54,771 nt of DNA from CAYRDK01 sp043819345. GTDB taxonomy: Bacteria > Omnitrophota > Gorgyraeia > Velamenicoccales > Velamenicoccaceae. Below, piece by piece: positions 16,119-26,100 of this stretch. The stretch is taken from positions 1-54,771 of the forward strand of contig JBDREX010000035.1 in assembly GCA_043819345.1 (NCBI GenBank), in the 5' to 3' direction. Made by a program: the position numbers and the translations under genes. A model generated the notes under the pieces. It saw only the letters and a program-made list of their open reading frames with translations. It had not been told where the DNA came from and ran no database searches. Positions within the stretch are counted from its first letter, which is position 1; every line of letters begins with the position of its first letter.

Positions 16119-16954
16119 TATGCTTTCCTTCGCTTAACAATAAATTTACTTGAATATCTTTTGCCTCTCCTGGTTCTGAGCCCTTTACACTTCTGTCCCC
16201 AAGGCGATACCGGGTGAGGATTTCCTTGTCCAGCTTTACCTTCACCGCCACCATGAGGATGGTCTACCGGATTCATCGCAACACCTCTAACAGTAGGCCT
16301 CACTCCCAACCAGCGCTTTCTACCAGCTTTTCCGTACATCAAAGCTTCGTGATCTGCGTTGCCAACTTGCCCAATTGTTGCTAAACAATCCAACTTAAAC
16401 AGCCTCACTTCTCCAGAAGGCATTTTAATATGTGCAAACTCACCCTCTTTGGCAGTAATTTGAGCAGCATTTCCAGCACTACGCGCTATCTGCCCACCGT
16501 AACCACGGTTCAGCTCTACATTATGAACAAATGTCCCCAACGGAATAAAACGCAGGCACATTGTATTTCCTGTTTTAATTTCGGCATCCGCTCCGAGTGT
16601 GCTCATTACCTCTTCGCCAATCTTTAAGCCCAGCGGTGCCAACATATATCTTTTTTCTCCGTCTTCATACCTGACCAAAGCAATATTGCATGTACGATTA
16701 GGATCATATTCTATAGCCTCTACCTTTGCCATCTTGTCAAATTTGTTACGCTTAAAATCAATGATACGATATAAACGCTTGTGACCCCCACCAATATGAC
16801 GGGTTGTTATGCGGCCATTATTATTTCTGCCACCAGTCTTTTTCAAAGGCTCGCATAATGATTTTTCAGGCCTGCTTTTTGTAATCTCCTGAAAATCTGA
16901 AATACTGGCCCAACGTACCCCTGATGATGTTGGTTTTAACTTTCTAATTCCCAT
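16118..16954 (-). CDS. rplB: Ribosomal protein L2
   Basis: Central 50S protein near the peptidyl transferase centre. It has 278 residues, the normal length. The highly conserved VDHPHGGGEGKAGQG region near residue 230 contains the essential His. GGRNNNGRITTRHIGGGHK marks the N-terminal domain. It follows rplW by 34 nt. Confidence 0.98.
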   Translation of the reverse strand: MGIRKLKPTSSGVRWASISDFQEITKSRPEKSLCEPLKKTGGRNNNGRITTRHIGGGHKRLYRIIDFKRNKFDKMAKVEAIEYDPNRTCNIALVRYEDGEKRYMLAPLGLKIGEEVMSTLGADAEIKTGNTMCLRFIPLGTFVHNVELNRGYGGQIARSAGNAAQITAKEGEFAHIKMPSGEVRLFKLDCLATIGQVGNADHEALMYGKAGRKRWLGVRPTVRGVAMNPVDHPHGGGEGKAGQGNPHPVSPWGQKCKGLRTRRGKRYSSKFIVKRRKA

Positions 16955-16988
16955 TGAATTAAAAACCTTTCTTTAAAATGAAACTCTC

Positions 16989-17267
16989 TTACTTTATTTC
17001 AATCTTCTGGCCGCTTGCTAATTGAACGAAGGCTTTTTTCCAGTCAGGCATTTTACCAATTTGCTGACGGACTCTTTTCATCTTGCCATGAACGATGATG
17101 GTATTAACAGCATCGACTTTTACTTTGTAAATCTTTTCAATGGCATTCTTGATGTCAATTTTGGTTGCCTTTTTTGAGACGTAAAACTGGTAACAACCAT
17201 TGCCTTCTAAGCGCGCACCTTTTTCCGAATGAATCAAAGTTTTTATTATATCGTATGGACTATGCAT
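16989..17267 (-). CDS. rplW: Ribosomal protein L23
   Basis: Tunnel-exit protein that docks SRP and trigger factor. It has 92 residues, with YDIIKTLIHSEKGARLEGNGCYQFYV, then a short flexible loop, then KMKRVRQQIGKMPDWKKAFVQL. Its start overlaps the end of rplD by 8 nt. Confidence 0.95.
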   Translation of the reverse strand: MHSPYDIIKTLIHSEKGARLEGNGCYQFYVSKKATKIDIKNAIEKIYKVKVDAVNTIIVHGKMKRVRQQIGKMPDWKKAFVQLASGQKIEIK

Positions 17268-17907
17268 TTTTCAAGCGTTTTGTTAAATTTTTTAATGAAT
17301 CTCTTGTTATTATAATTTTTTTTGCATTGACAACTTCAAAAGCATTGAGTGAAGCAGAATCTATTAAACTCAAATAACTAATGTTAGAGCAAGCTCGTTT
17401 AATATTTTCATTTACAGCGTCGACAACACACAGTACTTTTTCTTTTCCTGTTTTTAACGCATCTAAAAACTTGAGAAACTCTTTTGTCTTGGGCTGCATA
17501 ATATGGATCTTCTCAACAAGAATAAAATTTCCAGTTTGAACCTTTGCGTTTAAACTTGACCTCAGTGCCTCTCGTTTAATCTTCTGTGGTAACGCATAAC
17601 CAAAGTCTCTTGGATGTGGGCCGAATACAACTCCACCATGCCTCCATAAAGGATTACGGCTAGATCCAACTCTGGCCCTACCTGTACCCTTCTGACGCCA
17701 TGGTTTTTTTCCGCCGCCAGAAACCTCTTTCCTTGTTTTCGTCTGCGCTGTTCCAGCCCTCATGCCTGCCCTATAAGCAACAATGGCTTGATACAGTGTT
17801 TTTTTACGAACAAAACCATCGAAAGACTGAGCATCTAGTTCTATCTTCTCAATAGCCTTGCCATCCATATCATACACATCTACTACAGTTCTATTTTTCT
17901 TCTCCAT
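17260..17907 (-). CDS. rplD: Ribosomal protein L4
   Basis: Tunnel-constriction 50S protein; in E. coli it represses the S10 operon. It has 215 residues. The tunnel loop is recognisable as GGGKKPWRQKGTGRARVGS, followed by SRNPLWRHGGVVFGPHPRDF. It lies 2 nt after rplC and overlaps rplW by 8 nt. Confidence 0.97.
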   Translation of the reverse strand: MEKKNRTVVDVYDMDGKAIEKIELDAQSFDGFVRKKTLYQAIVAYRAGMRAGTAQTKTRKEVSGGGKKPWRQKGTGRARVGSSRNPLWRHGGVVFGPHPRDFGYALPQKIKREALRSSLNAKVQTGNFILVEKIHIMQPKTKEFLKFLDALKTGKEKVLCVVDAVNENIKRACSNISYLSLIDSASLNAFEVVNAKKIIITRDSLKNLTKRLKNA

Positions 17908-17909
17908 CT

Positions 17910-18548
17910 TTAAGCCTTTTTCTGTTTCTTAATTGATTTTCTAATTTCAATAAACGCATTTCTATGGCCAGGCACAGCGCCCTCCACAATAACCAGATTA
18001 TTAGCCAAATCAACTTTGACAACCTTCAAATTTTGCACTGTTGTCTTTTTAGCCCCCAAATGTCCGGGCATTGTTTTGCCTTTTAAAATACGAGAAGGAT
18101 CTGAACTGGCACCTACAGAACCAATTCTGCGTTTTGATGTCGAACCATGAGTCATAGGTGTTCCATACCAACCCCACCTTTTCATTCCACCAGCAAAACC
18201 CTTTCCAATGGACACACCTGTAACATCTACAAAATCACCTTCTTTAAAGACATCGACATTTATAATGTCCCCAATTTTATAGTTATCTTTTTCAGCAATT
18301 CTCAGCTCACGAATATACTTCATCGGCGATAAATTCAATTTCTTAAATTCACCTAACTGAGGTTTCTTAGCCTTGTTTTCCTTTACCGGCTGATAACCAA
18401 CTTTCACATTCTTTTCATTGACACCCATGACAACACAAGGCCCAGCTTCTATAACTGTTACGCCCACAATCTTGCCATCTTCGCCAAAAATCTGCGTCAT
18501 GCCAATTTTCTTTCCCAACAATTTAATTGTATTGTTCAATATACCCAT
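17910..18548 (-). CDS. rplC: Ribosomal protein L3
   Basis: Early-assembly 50S protein with a loop reaching the peptidyl transferase centre. It has 212 residues. LGKKIGMTQIFGEDGKIVGV, SIGKGFAGGMKRWGWYGTP and the MPGHLGAKKTTVQNLKVV motif are diagnostic. A Trp-rich central loop replaces the usual HGFGG-type residues with WGWYG, a variation also seen in other lineages. Confidence 0.96.
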   Translation of the reverse strand: MGILNNTIKLLGKKIGMTQIFGEDGKIVGVTVIEAGPCVVMGVNEKNVKVGYQPVKENKAKKPQLGEFKKLNLSPMKYIRELRIAEKDNYKIGDIINVDVFKEGDFVDVTGVSIGKGFAGGMKRWGWYGTPMTHGSTSKRRIGSVGASSDPSRILKGKTMPGHLGAKKTTVQNLKVVKVDLANNLVIVEGAVPGHRNAFIEIRKSIKKQKKA

Positions 18549-18587
18549 GATCTCTCTTTATGTAGCGCTGATACCATCTTCTTTTGA

Positions 18588-18890
18588 TTATCGGATTTCT
18601 ACATCAACTCCGGCAGGAAGATTTAACTTACGTAACGCGTCAATCGTCTTGGCGGTCGGTTCATGCAGCTCCAGCAACCTTTTATGCGTTGCCAACATGA
18701 ACTGCTCACGCGACTTCTTGTCAATGACAACTGAACGATTAACAGTATAAATCTCCTTCTTGGTCGGCAATGGGATGGGCCCTGAAACAATTGCTCCGCT
18801 CCTTTTAGCCGTCTCCACGATTTCCCGCGTCGACTGATCTAACAAACGATGGTCATATGCTTTCAATCTTATTCTGATTTTCTGTGACAT
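18588..18890 (-). CDS. rpsJ: Ribosomal protein S10 (NusE)
   Basis: 30S head protein and transcription antitermination factor that binds NusG and NusB. It has 100 residues. KIRIRLKAYDHRLLDQSTRE, GPIPLPTKKEIYTVNRS and KKSREQFMLATHKRLL are diagnostic. It heads the S10 cluster, 74 nt downstream of tuf, with a strong hairpin in that gap. Confidence 0.98.
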   Translation of the reverse strand: MSQKIRIRLKAYDHRLLDQSTREIVETAKRSGAIVSGPIPLPTKKEIYTVNRSVVIDKKSREQFMLATHKRLLELHEPTAKTIDALRKLNLPAGVDVEIR

Positions 18891-18920
18891 ATTCTTACTT
18901 TACGGCTTTCTTTTTAATTA

Positions 18921-18952
18921 GTGGTAGCAGGAACATCTGCTCCCGCTACCAC
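18921..18952 (-). other. Strong hairpin in the tuf-rpsJ gap
   Basis: GTGGTAGC (18921-18928) and GCTACCAC (18945-18952) form a perfect 8-bp stem, with a further short GGA/TCC inner pairing after one mismatch. On the transcript it follows the tuf stop closely and is followed by an A-rich rather than U-rich run, so it is not a classical terminator. It could be an S10-leader regulatory element, processing site or weak attenuator. Confidence 0.6.
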
Positions 18953-18964
18953 AAACCTTTTAAT

Positions 18965-20167
18965 TTATGCGATTATTTCTGAAACGACTCCTGCACCAAC
19001 TGTATGTCCACCTTCACGGATAGCAAAACGTAATTCCTTCTCCATGGCGATAGGCATAATCAATTCAGCCTCTACGGTAATATTGTCACCAGGCATAATC
19101 ATTTCTGTGCCTTCTGGCAATTTTATAGACCCTGTAACGTCGGTCGTCCTAAAATAAAACTGTGGCCTATACCCTGAAAAGAACGGTGTATGACGCCCGC
19201 CTTCTTCTTTTGTTAAAATATAAACCTGAGCCTTAAACTTCTTGTGAGGCGTAATAGAACCCGGAGCAGCCAAAACCTGTCCACGCTCTAATGTATCCTT
19301 ATCAACACCTCTCAACAAAAGCCCAACGTTATCTCCCGCTTGGCCTTCGTCCAAAAGTTTCCTGAACATTTCAATACCGGTAACAACAGTCTTTCCTGTC
19401 TCTTCTTTCATTCCGACAATATCTACGTTATCATTGAGATGAATCTTGCCGCGCTCAATTCTTCCTGTACCAACCGTACCACGGCCGGAAATTGTAAACA
19501 CGTCTTCGATCGCCATCAAGAAAGGCTTATCCAAATCCCTTTTTGGCAACGGAATAAACTCATCGACAGCTTTCATTAATTCGAATATCGGGCCACACTT
19601 CGGACAATCTTCCTTGGCACATCCACAGTTCAATGCCTCTACCGCGCTTCCTTTAACAATCGGTATTTTGTCGCCAGGAAAATTATACTTTGTCAAAAGA
19701 TCTCTGACTTCCATCTCAACCAGCTCAATAAGTTCTTTATCCTGAACCATATCAATCTTGTTCAAAAAGACCACAACTGCCGGAACGTTAACCTGTCTGG
19801 CCAACAGAATATGTTCTCTGGTCTGAGGCATAGGGCCATCCGCAGCCGACACAACCAAAATGGCGCCATCCATCTGTGCGGCTCCTGTAATCATATTCTT
19901 AATGTAGTCAGCATGGCCTGGACAATCAATATGCGCATAATGACGATTTTCTGTTTGGTATTCAACGTGAGCAATATTTATCGTAACGCCTCTTTCTCTT
20001 TCTTCCGGCGCGTTATCAATAGATGCATAGCTCCTGGCTTCCGCCCAACCCTTTTTCGCCAAGGTCGTTGTGATCGCTGACGTTAAACTGGTCTTTCCAT
20101 GATCAACGTGACCTATCGTTCCAATGTTAATATGCGGTTTAGTTCTTACGAACTTCTCTTTTGACAT
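18965..20167 (-). CDS. tuf: Elongation factor Tu with a Cys4 insertion
   Basis: GTPase that delivers aminoacyl-tRNA to the ribosome. It has 400 residues: G1 GHVDHGKT (19-26), G3 DCPGH (81-85), G4 NKID (136-139), domains 2 and 3 complete with GRGTVGTGRIERG. Residues 180-192 form a cysteine-rich loop with C181, C183, C188 and C191 (C-x-C-x4-C-x2-C), which could bind zinc; E. coli EF-Tu has none there. The gene is 13 nt downstream of fusA and is the only tuf copy in the window. Confidence 0.98.
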   Translation of the reverse strand: MSKEKFVRTKPHINIGTIGHVDHGKTSLTSAITTTLAKKGWAEARSYASIDNAPEERERGVTINIAHVEYQTENRHYAHIDCPGHADYIKNMITGAAQMDGAILVVSAADGPMPQTREHILLARQVNVPAVVVFLNKIDMVQDKELIELVEMEVRDLLTKYNFPGDKIPIVKGSAVEALNCGCAKEDCPKCGPIFELMKAVDEFIPLPKRDLDKPFLMAIEDVFTISGRGTVGTGRIERGKIHLNDNVDIVGMKEETGKTVVTGIEMFRKLLDEGQAGDNVGLLLRGVDKDTLERGQVLAAPGSITPHKKFKAQVYILTKEEGGRHTPFFSGYRPQFYFRTTDVTGSIKLPEGTEMIMPGDNITVEAELIMPIAMEKELRFAIREGGHTVGAGVVSEIIA

Positions 20168-20180
20168 TATTCACCTCCGT

Positions 20181-22253
20181 TTATTTTAAACCTAAAATTT
20201 TATTCGATATATCTCTAGGCACCTCTTGATAACAAAAGGGCTCCATTGAAAAAGATGCTCTTCCTTGCGTTAAAGATCGTATTATATTAGCATAATCAAA
20301 AACTTCTGCAAGCGGAACATTTCCTCTTAACACTCTTACATTACCTCGCTGCCCCATCGATATCAGCTTCCCCCGACGAGAATTGAAATCTCCGATAACA
20401 GTTCCCATGAACTCTTCTGGCACAACTATTTCTATATCCATGATCGGCTCAAGCAAAAAAGATCCACCTTGTTTTAATGCATCTGCAAAACCAATCGAAG
20501 CAGCCATCTGAAAAGCAATTTCTGATGAGTCAACTTCATGATAAGATCCATCAACAAGTGTAACCGCAATATCCGTAACCGGATAACCTCCAAGAATTCC
20601 ACTCTTAGCCGCCATCATAATACCGTTTCTCACAGCAGGAATATATTCTCTTGGAATCGCGCCTCCTTTAAGAGTATCCTCAAACGTAACACCCGCGCCA
20701 GGAGCTTCCTGAGGGCCAACCGTCATAACAACATGGCCATATTGGCCGCGCCCGCCTGACTGCTGAATAAACTTTCCTGTCACATTTACTTTCTTGCGAA
20801 TAGATTCTTTGTAAGCAACCTGCGGCCGTCCCACAGCAGCTTCAACCTTAAACTCTCTTAAAATACGATCCACCGCAATTTCTAAATGCAATTGGCCCAT
20901 ACCAGAAATAATCGTTTGCGCTGTCTCTGTATTGTAAGTCACTCTAAAGGACGGATCTTCTTCCTGTAGTTTCCGCAACGCAAAAGCAAGTTTTTCCTGG
21001 TCAGATTTTGTTTTTGTTTCAATAGCCAAATCGACAACCGGCTCAGGAAACTTAATCGCCTCTAAAACGATCGGCTGTTCTTCCTTGCATAATGTATCGC
21101 CGGTATTTGATTCCTTCAAACCCACAAAAGCCACAATATCCCCACAAAATGCTTCTGTAATCATTTCCTGTTTATTGGCATGCATGCGCACAAGCTTTGA
21201 AACACGTTCAGACTCTCTTTTAGTAGAATTATATATGGTTTCTCCAGCTGCTACCTTACCCGTATAAATCCTCACAAAATTCAGCCTTCCAACATAGGGA
21301 TCACTCATCACTTTAAAACAAAAACCACAAAAAGGAGAATCAGATGAAATCTTGCGTTCTTCATATTCGCCTGTATCCGGTTCAAATCCTTTTATTGAAG
21401 TCATATCCGTTGGACAAGGCAAATAATCACAAACAGCATCTAACACACGTTGAATCCCTTTATTTTTCAAAGAAGTACCACATAAAACAGGTACAAATTT
21501 ATTCGCTAAAACTGTCTCGCGAATCGCCTTCTTCAAATCTTCATTTGTATAAGGAGTTCCCTGAATATAATGCTCCATCAGTTGATCATGAACTTCCGCG
21601 ACACGTTCAAATAAGATATGACGATATTCCTCAACCTCAGCTTTTCGATCTTCAGGAACAGGCAATTTCTCAATATCGTTTCCTTTGTCATCTTTATAAA
21701 GATAAAAAACCTCATCTATAATATCAATAATCCCTGTAAAATTCTCTTCACTACCAACTGGCAACTGAATTGCCGCAACATTAGCACCAAGCTTTTTATG
21801 CATATCATCGAGCACATTTTTAAAATCCGCACCGACTCTATCCATTTTATTAACAAACGCCAGGCGTGGCACATGATATTTGTCTGCTTGACGCCACACC
21901 GTTTCAGATTGAGGCTGCACCGCGGCTACCGCGCAAAAAACTACAACAGCGCCATCTAAAACTTTTAAGGAACGCTCAACCTCAACCGTAAAATCTACAT
22001 GCCCCGGAGTATCAATAATATTAATCTGAATGTCTTTCCAAAAACAAGTCGTACTGGCAGAAGTAATCGTAATGCCTCTCTCCTGTTCCTGCACCATCCA
22101 ATCCATCGTTGCGGCCCCGTCATGGACCTCGCCAATCTTATGGATTTTTTTTGTATAAAAGAGAATGCGCTCTGTTGTCGTCGTCTTACCAGCATCTATA
22201 TGAGCGATAATCCCAATATTTCTTATGTTTTCTAAACTCATTCGATCAGTCAT
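20181..22253 (-). CDS. fusA: Elongation factor G
   Basis: Translocase GTPase of 690 residues, full length. AHIDAGKTTTTERILFYT (G1), DTPGHVDFTVEVERS (G3) and NKMDRVG (G4) are intact, followed by domains II-V ending with FCYQEVPRDISNKI. A start at ATG 22253 is preceded by AGGA at good distance; a second ATG at 22241 gives a protein 4 residues shorter. It belongs to the rpsL-rpsG-fusA-tuf str cluster. Confidence 0.98.
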   Translation of the reverse strand: MTDRMSLENIRNIGIIAHIDAGKTTTTERILFYTKKIHKIGEVHDGAATMDWMVQEQERGITITSASTTCFWKDIQINIIDTPGHVDFTVEVERSLKVLDGAVVVFCAVAAVQPQSETVWRQADKYHVPRLAFVNKMDRVGADFKNVLDDMHKKLGANVAAIQLPVGSEENFTGIIDIIDEVFYLYKDDKGNDIEKLPVPEDRKAEVEEYRHILFERVAEVHDQLMEHYIQGTPYTNEDLKKAIRETVLANKFVPVLCGTSLKNKGIQRVLDAVCDYLPCPTDMTSIKGFEPDTGEYEERKISSDSPFCGFCFKVMSDPYVGRLNFVRIYTGKVAAGETIYNSTKRESERVSKLVRMHANKQEMITEAFCGDIVAFVGLKESNTGDTLCKEEQPIVLEAIKFPEPVVDLAIETKTKSDQEKLAFALRKLQEEDPSFRVTYNTETAQTIISGMGQLHLEIAVDRILREFKVEAAVGRPQVAYKESIRKKVNVTGKFIQQSGGRGQYGHVVMTVGPQEAPGAGVTFEDTLKGGAIPREYIPAVRNGIMMAAKSGILGGYPVTDIAVTLVDGSYHEVDSSEIAFQMAASIGFADALKQGGSFLLEPIMDIEIVVPEEFMGTVIGDFNSRRGKLISMGQRGNVRVLRGNVPLAEVFDYANIIRSLTQGRASFSMEPFCYQEVPRDISNKILGLK

Positions 22254-22294
22254 TATTGTTATGTCCTAACTTTTAATAAACCTATGTTAATTTT

Positions 22295-22765
22295 TTACCA
22301 TCTGAAGTGCGCAAAAGCTTTATTGGCTTCAGCCATCTTATGCGTATCGTCTCTTTTCTTTATCGCAGCACCCTCTCCCTTAAAACCTGATAAAATTTCA
22401 TCAGCCAGACGATCCATCATAGGTTTTCCTTTTTTGGCCCTTGAAAAATCTTTAACCCAGCGAAGCGCCAATGATATACCCCTCTCCTGACTGACCTCCA
22501 CAGGAACCTGGTATGTCGCACCACCAACCCTACGAGGCTTTACCTCAAGACGCGGCCTTATATTCTCAAGCGCCTTATAAAAAACCTTCAAAGGATCTTC
22601 TTCTCCAGTTTTCTTCTTAATAATCTCCAAGGCTCCATACATAATACTTTCTGCTGTGGATTTTTTTCCCTTAGACATTAGGATGTTAACAAACTTTCCA
22701 ACAACCTTGCTGTTATATTTTGGGTCTGCTACAACTTTTCTTTTTATCGCTTGTCTTCGTCTCAT
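22295..22765 (-). CDS. rpsG: Ribosomal protein S7
   Basis: Head-assembly 30S protein at the E site; in E. coli the translational repressor of the str operon. It has 156 residues. MRRRQAIKRKVVADPKYNSK, RVGGATYQVPVEVSQERG and AEANKAFAHFRW are diagnostic. It follows rpsL by 20 nt. Confidence 0.98.
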   Translation of the reverse strand: MRRRQAIKRKVVADPKYNSKVVGKFVNILMSKGKKSTAESIMYGALEIIKKKTGEEDPLKVFYKALENIRPRLEVKPRRVGGATYQVPVEVSQERGISLALRWVKDFSRAKKGKPMMDRLADEILSGFKGEGAAIKKRDDTHKMAEANKAFAHFRW

Positions 22766-22785
22766 CGTTTTTCACCCGGTTTCTT

Positions 22786-23169
22786 TTATTTCTTGCCTGC
22801 TTTTGGTTTCTTGGCACCATATTTTGAACGAGATCTTTTCCTATTGGCAACACCTGCTGTATCTAAACTTCCTCTTACAATATGATATCTGACTCCTGGC
22901 AAATCTTTGACCCTGCCACCCCTTGTCAATACGATGGAATGTTCTTGAAGGTTATGGCCTTCTCCAGGGATATATGAAGTCACCTCTATGCCGCTGGTCA
23001 ATCTAACTCTGGCAATTTTACGCAGTGCTGAATTCGGTTTTTTTGGCGTCATCGTTTTAACCTGAAGACAAACACCCCGGCGCTGTGGACAGCTTTTTAA
23101 AGCCGGTGACTTAGATTTTTGCATTTTCTGAATGCGCCCTTTACGAATGAGCTGTTGAATCGTCGGCAT
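22786..23169 (-). CDS. rpsL: Ribosomal protein S12
   Basis: Decoding-centre protein. I choose ATG 23169 (127 residues, MPTIQQLIRKGR), with AAGGAG 7 nt upstream. The frame also offers TTG 23175. The streptomycin-determining lysines are wild type in TPKKPNSALRK and GGRVKDLPGVRYH, which predicts susceptibility by target. The start lies 29 nt inside the 3-prime end of rpoC, so the ribosome-binding site is within rpoC coding sequence. Confidence 0.97.
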   Translation of the reverse strand: MPTIQQLIRKGRIQKMQKSKSPALKSCPQRRGVCLQVKTMTPKKPNSALRKIARVRLTSGIEVTSYIPGEGHNLQEHSIVLTRGGRVKDLPGVRYHIVRGSLDTAGVANRKRSRSKYGAKKPKAGKK

Positions 23170-26100
23170 GAACAATCTCCTTTTGCAAATCTTCTGTTTC
23201 TTCTTTTTTCAAAGTAAATTCCTGATGAATCTTTAATCCTGTACCAGCTGGAATTAAATGCCCAACTATAACATTTTCTTTTAAACCAAAAAGCTCATCA
23301 CGCTTACCAGAAGCCGCCGCATCTGTCAAAACTTTAGTCGTCTCCTGAAAACTTGCCGCTGAAATAAAGCTTTCCGTTGTAATTGATGCCTTGGTAATCC
23401 CTAATAAAAGAGGCGTTGCTGAAGCCGGCTTGCCGCCTTTTTTAATGACTCTTTGATTTTCTTTCTGAAATCTCCAACGATCAACCTGCTGGCCTGAAAG
23501 AAAATCTGTATCACCAGAATCCTCTATTTTAACCTTCTTCAACATCTGGCGAATAATAACCTCAATGTGCTTATCATTGATTCTCACACCCTGAAGCCTA
23601 TACACTTCTTGTACCTCATTCACCAGATACTCTTGTAAAATTTTATCTCCACAAACTCTTAAAATATCCTGCAGAACGACCGGGCCATCTGTCAACTGCT
23701 GACCAGCTGTCACGCGATCACCACGGTAAACATTAGGATGTTTTCCATGAGGAATAGTATATTCACGCCTCATGCCAGTTGAAGACGTAACAATAATCTG
23801 CCTCTGGCCCTTCTTATTTTCTGCGAATTCCACAAAACCATCAATTTCGGAAACAATCGCTGGATCCTTTGGACGACGTGCTTCAAATAATTCTGCAACA
23901 CGCGGCAAACCACCTGTAATGTCTCTGGTCTTTCCAGACACACGCGGGATCTTAGCCAAAAGTTCACCCGCAGCAACCTTTTGCCCATCCTTAACAACGA
24001 TATGCGCTCCAATAGGAACAGGATAAATCCCAACAACCTGCCCTGCTGCATCAAGAACAATAACCTGAGGATGGAACTCCATCTTGTGCTCAACAATAAC
24101 CCTCTCGGCTATACCTGTAGCCGGATTCAGCTCTTCACGCATCGTAATATTTTCTTTAATATCTTCATATCGCACAAGACCTTCAACTTCCGTTAAAATA
24201 GGAGAAGTATAGGGATCCCATCTGACGAAGATAAGGCCTTTTTGCACATCTCCACCATCGGCAATACCAATAACACTGCCCTGTGGAATTGTATAACGCT
24301 CAAGTTCTCTTCCCTGAGGATCATTTACACTCAAAGAGCCATTTCTATTTAAGACAATAAAATCCTCACCCTTGTTAACAACTCTTAAAGAGTGATATTT
24401 TAAGATACCTTTATTTTTAGACTTAACAAATGACTGCGCGACAATACGAGAAGCGGTACCGCCGATATGAAATGTTCTCATTGTCAACTGCGTACCAGGC
24501 TCACCAATACTCTGAGCGGCAATAACACCAACAGCCGTACCCAATTCAACCAGCCCGTCACGAGCCAAATCTTTTCCATAGCATTTCGCACATATTCCAC
24601 GGTCAGATTCACAGGTTAAAACACTACGAATACGCATCTTTTCAATGCCCATGCGCTCTAAAACTTCCGCTTTTTCTTCTGTAATCAACTCACCAATCTC
24701 AACAACCGTTTCATCCGTAATAACATCAACAATGTTATCCAATGCGACACGGCCGGCGATCCTTTCCTTTAACGGGACCACAACCTCATCGCCCTCAATG
24801 ATAGATGCCAGAGAGATCCCGTTTAATGTACCGCAATCCATCTCTGTAATAATAACTTCCTGCGCCACGTCCACAAGACGACGCGTTAAATAACCCGCGT
24901 CAGCTGTTTTCAACGCTGTATCCGCTAGACCCTTTCTGGCACCATGTGTTGAAATAAAATATTCCAGAACGGTTAAACCTTCTCTGAAGCTGGCCGTAAT
25001 CGGATTTTCAATAATCTCACCGGAAGGCTTAGCCATCAAACCTCTCATACCAGCTAACTGTCTAACCTGCAATCTTGATCCTCGGGCACCGGAGTCAGCC
25101 ATCATAAAGATAGGATTAAAAGCATCCATCTTTTTAAACACTAAATCCGAAACCTTATCCGTTGTATGTGTCCAAATATCAATAACCTTATTATATCGTT
25201 CACCATCCGTAATAATACCCTTTCGGTACTGATCATCAACTTTAGCAACTTCTTTTTTAGCATCAGCAACATATTCGTGTTTCTCGTGCGGAATTTCCAA
25301 ATCATCAATTGAAATAGAAATACCGCCAATTGTCGCGTAATGAAACCCAAGCTCTTTCAAGTCATCCAACAATTTAATAGTCGTATCATGCCCAAAACGC
25401 TTATAGCAAGCAGCAACAATCTGGCCAACATTCTTTTTATTCAATTCTAAATTTACAAAACCAAACTCTTTCGGCAGCCTCTGATTAAATTTAATCCTTC
25501 CAACAGTCGTTTCAATCATGGCTTTTTCTTTTTTGCAAATGCTCTCAGCAACATCATACTGGCTATAAACTCTTAATTTAATTTTTGTATGTAAGCCAAT
25601 AATACTATCTTCATAAGCTACTAGAGCTTCATCAATATTTGACAAAACCCTGCCTTCACGCTTATCTTTTGGCTTCATTTTTGTCAAATAACAAAGGCCC
25701 AAAATGATATCCTGTGTCGGTGTTGTAATAGGCCTACCATCCGCCGGAGAAAAAACGTTATTTATAGAAAGCATTAATAACCGTGCTTCCATCTGAGCCT
25801 CAAGAGACAAAGGCACATGCACAGCCATCTGGTCTCCATCAAAATCAGCATTAAAAGCGGTACACACAAGAGGATGTATTCTTATAGCTTTTCCTTCAAC
25901 TAAAATCGGCTCAAAAGCCTGCACACTCAATCTATGCAACGTAGGCGCACGGTTCAACAGCACAGGATGGTCTTTTATGACTTCGTCTAGAATATCCCAT
26001 ACTTCAATTTTAGCGCGCTCAACCATTCTCTTTGCGCCTTTAATCGTGTGTACAAACCCACGTTCACGTAATTTTTTAATTATAAAAGGCTCAAATAACT

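Noticed and set aside
21344..21721. Plus-strand open frames of 60-240 codons across the window
   Set aside because: All lie opposite well-supported minus-strand genes, show no domain similarity I recognise and have no plausible ribosome-binding sites.
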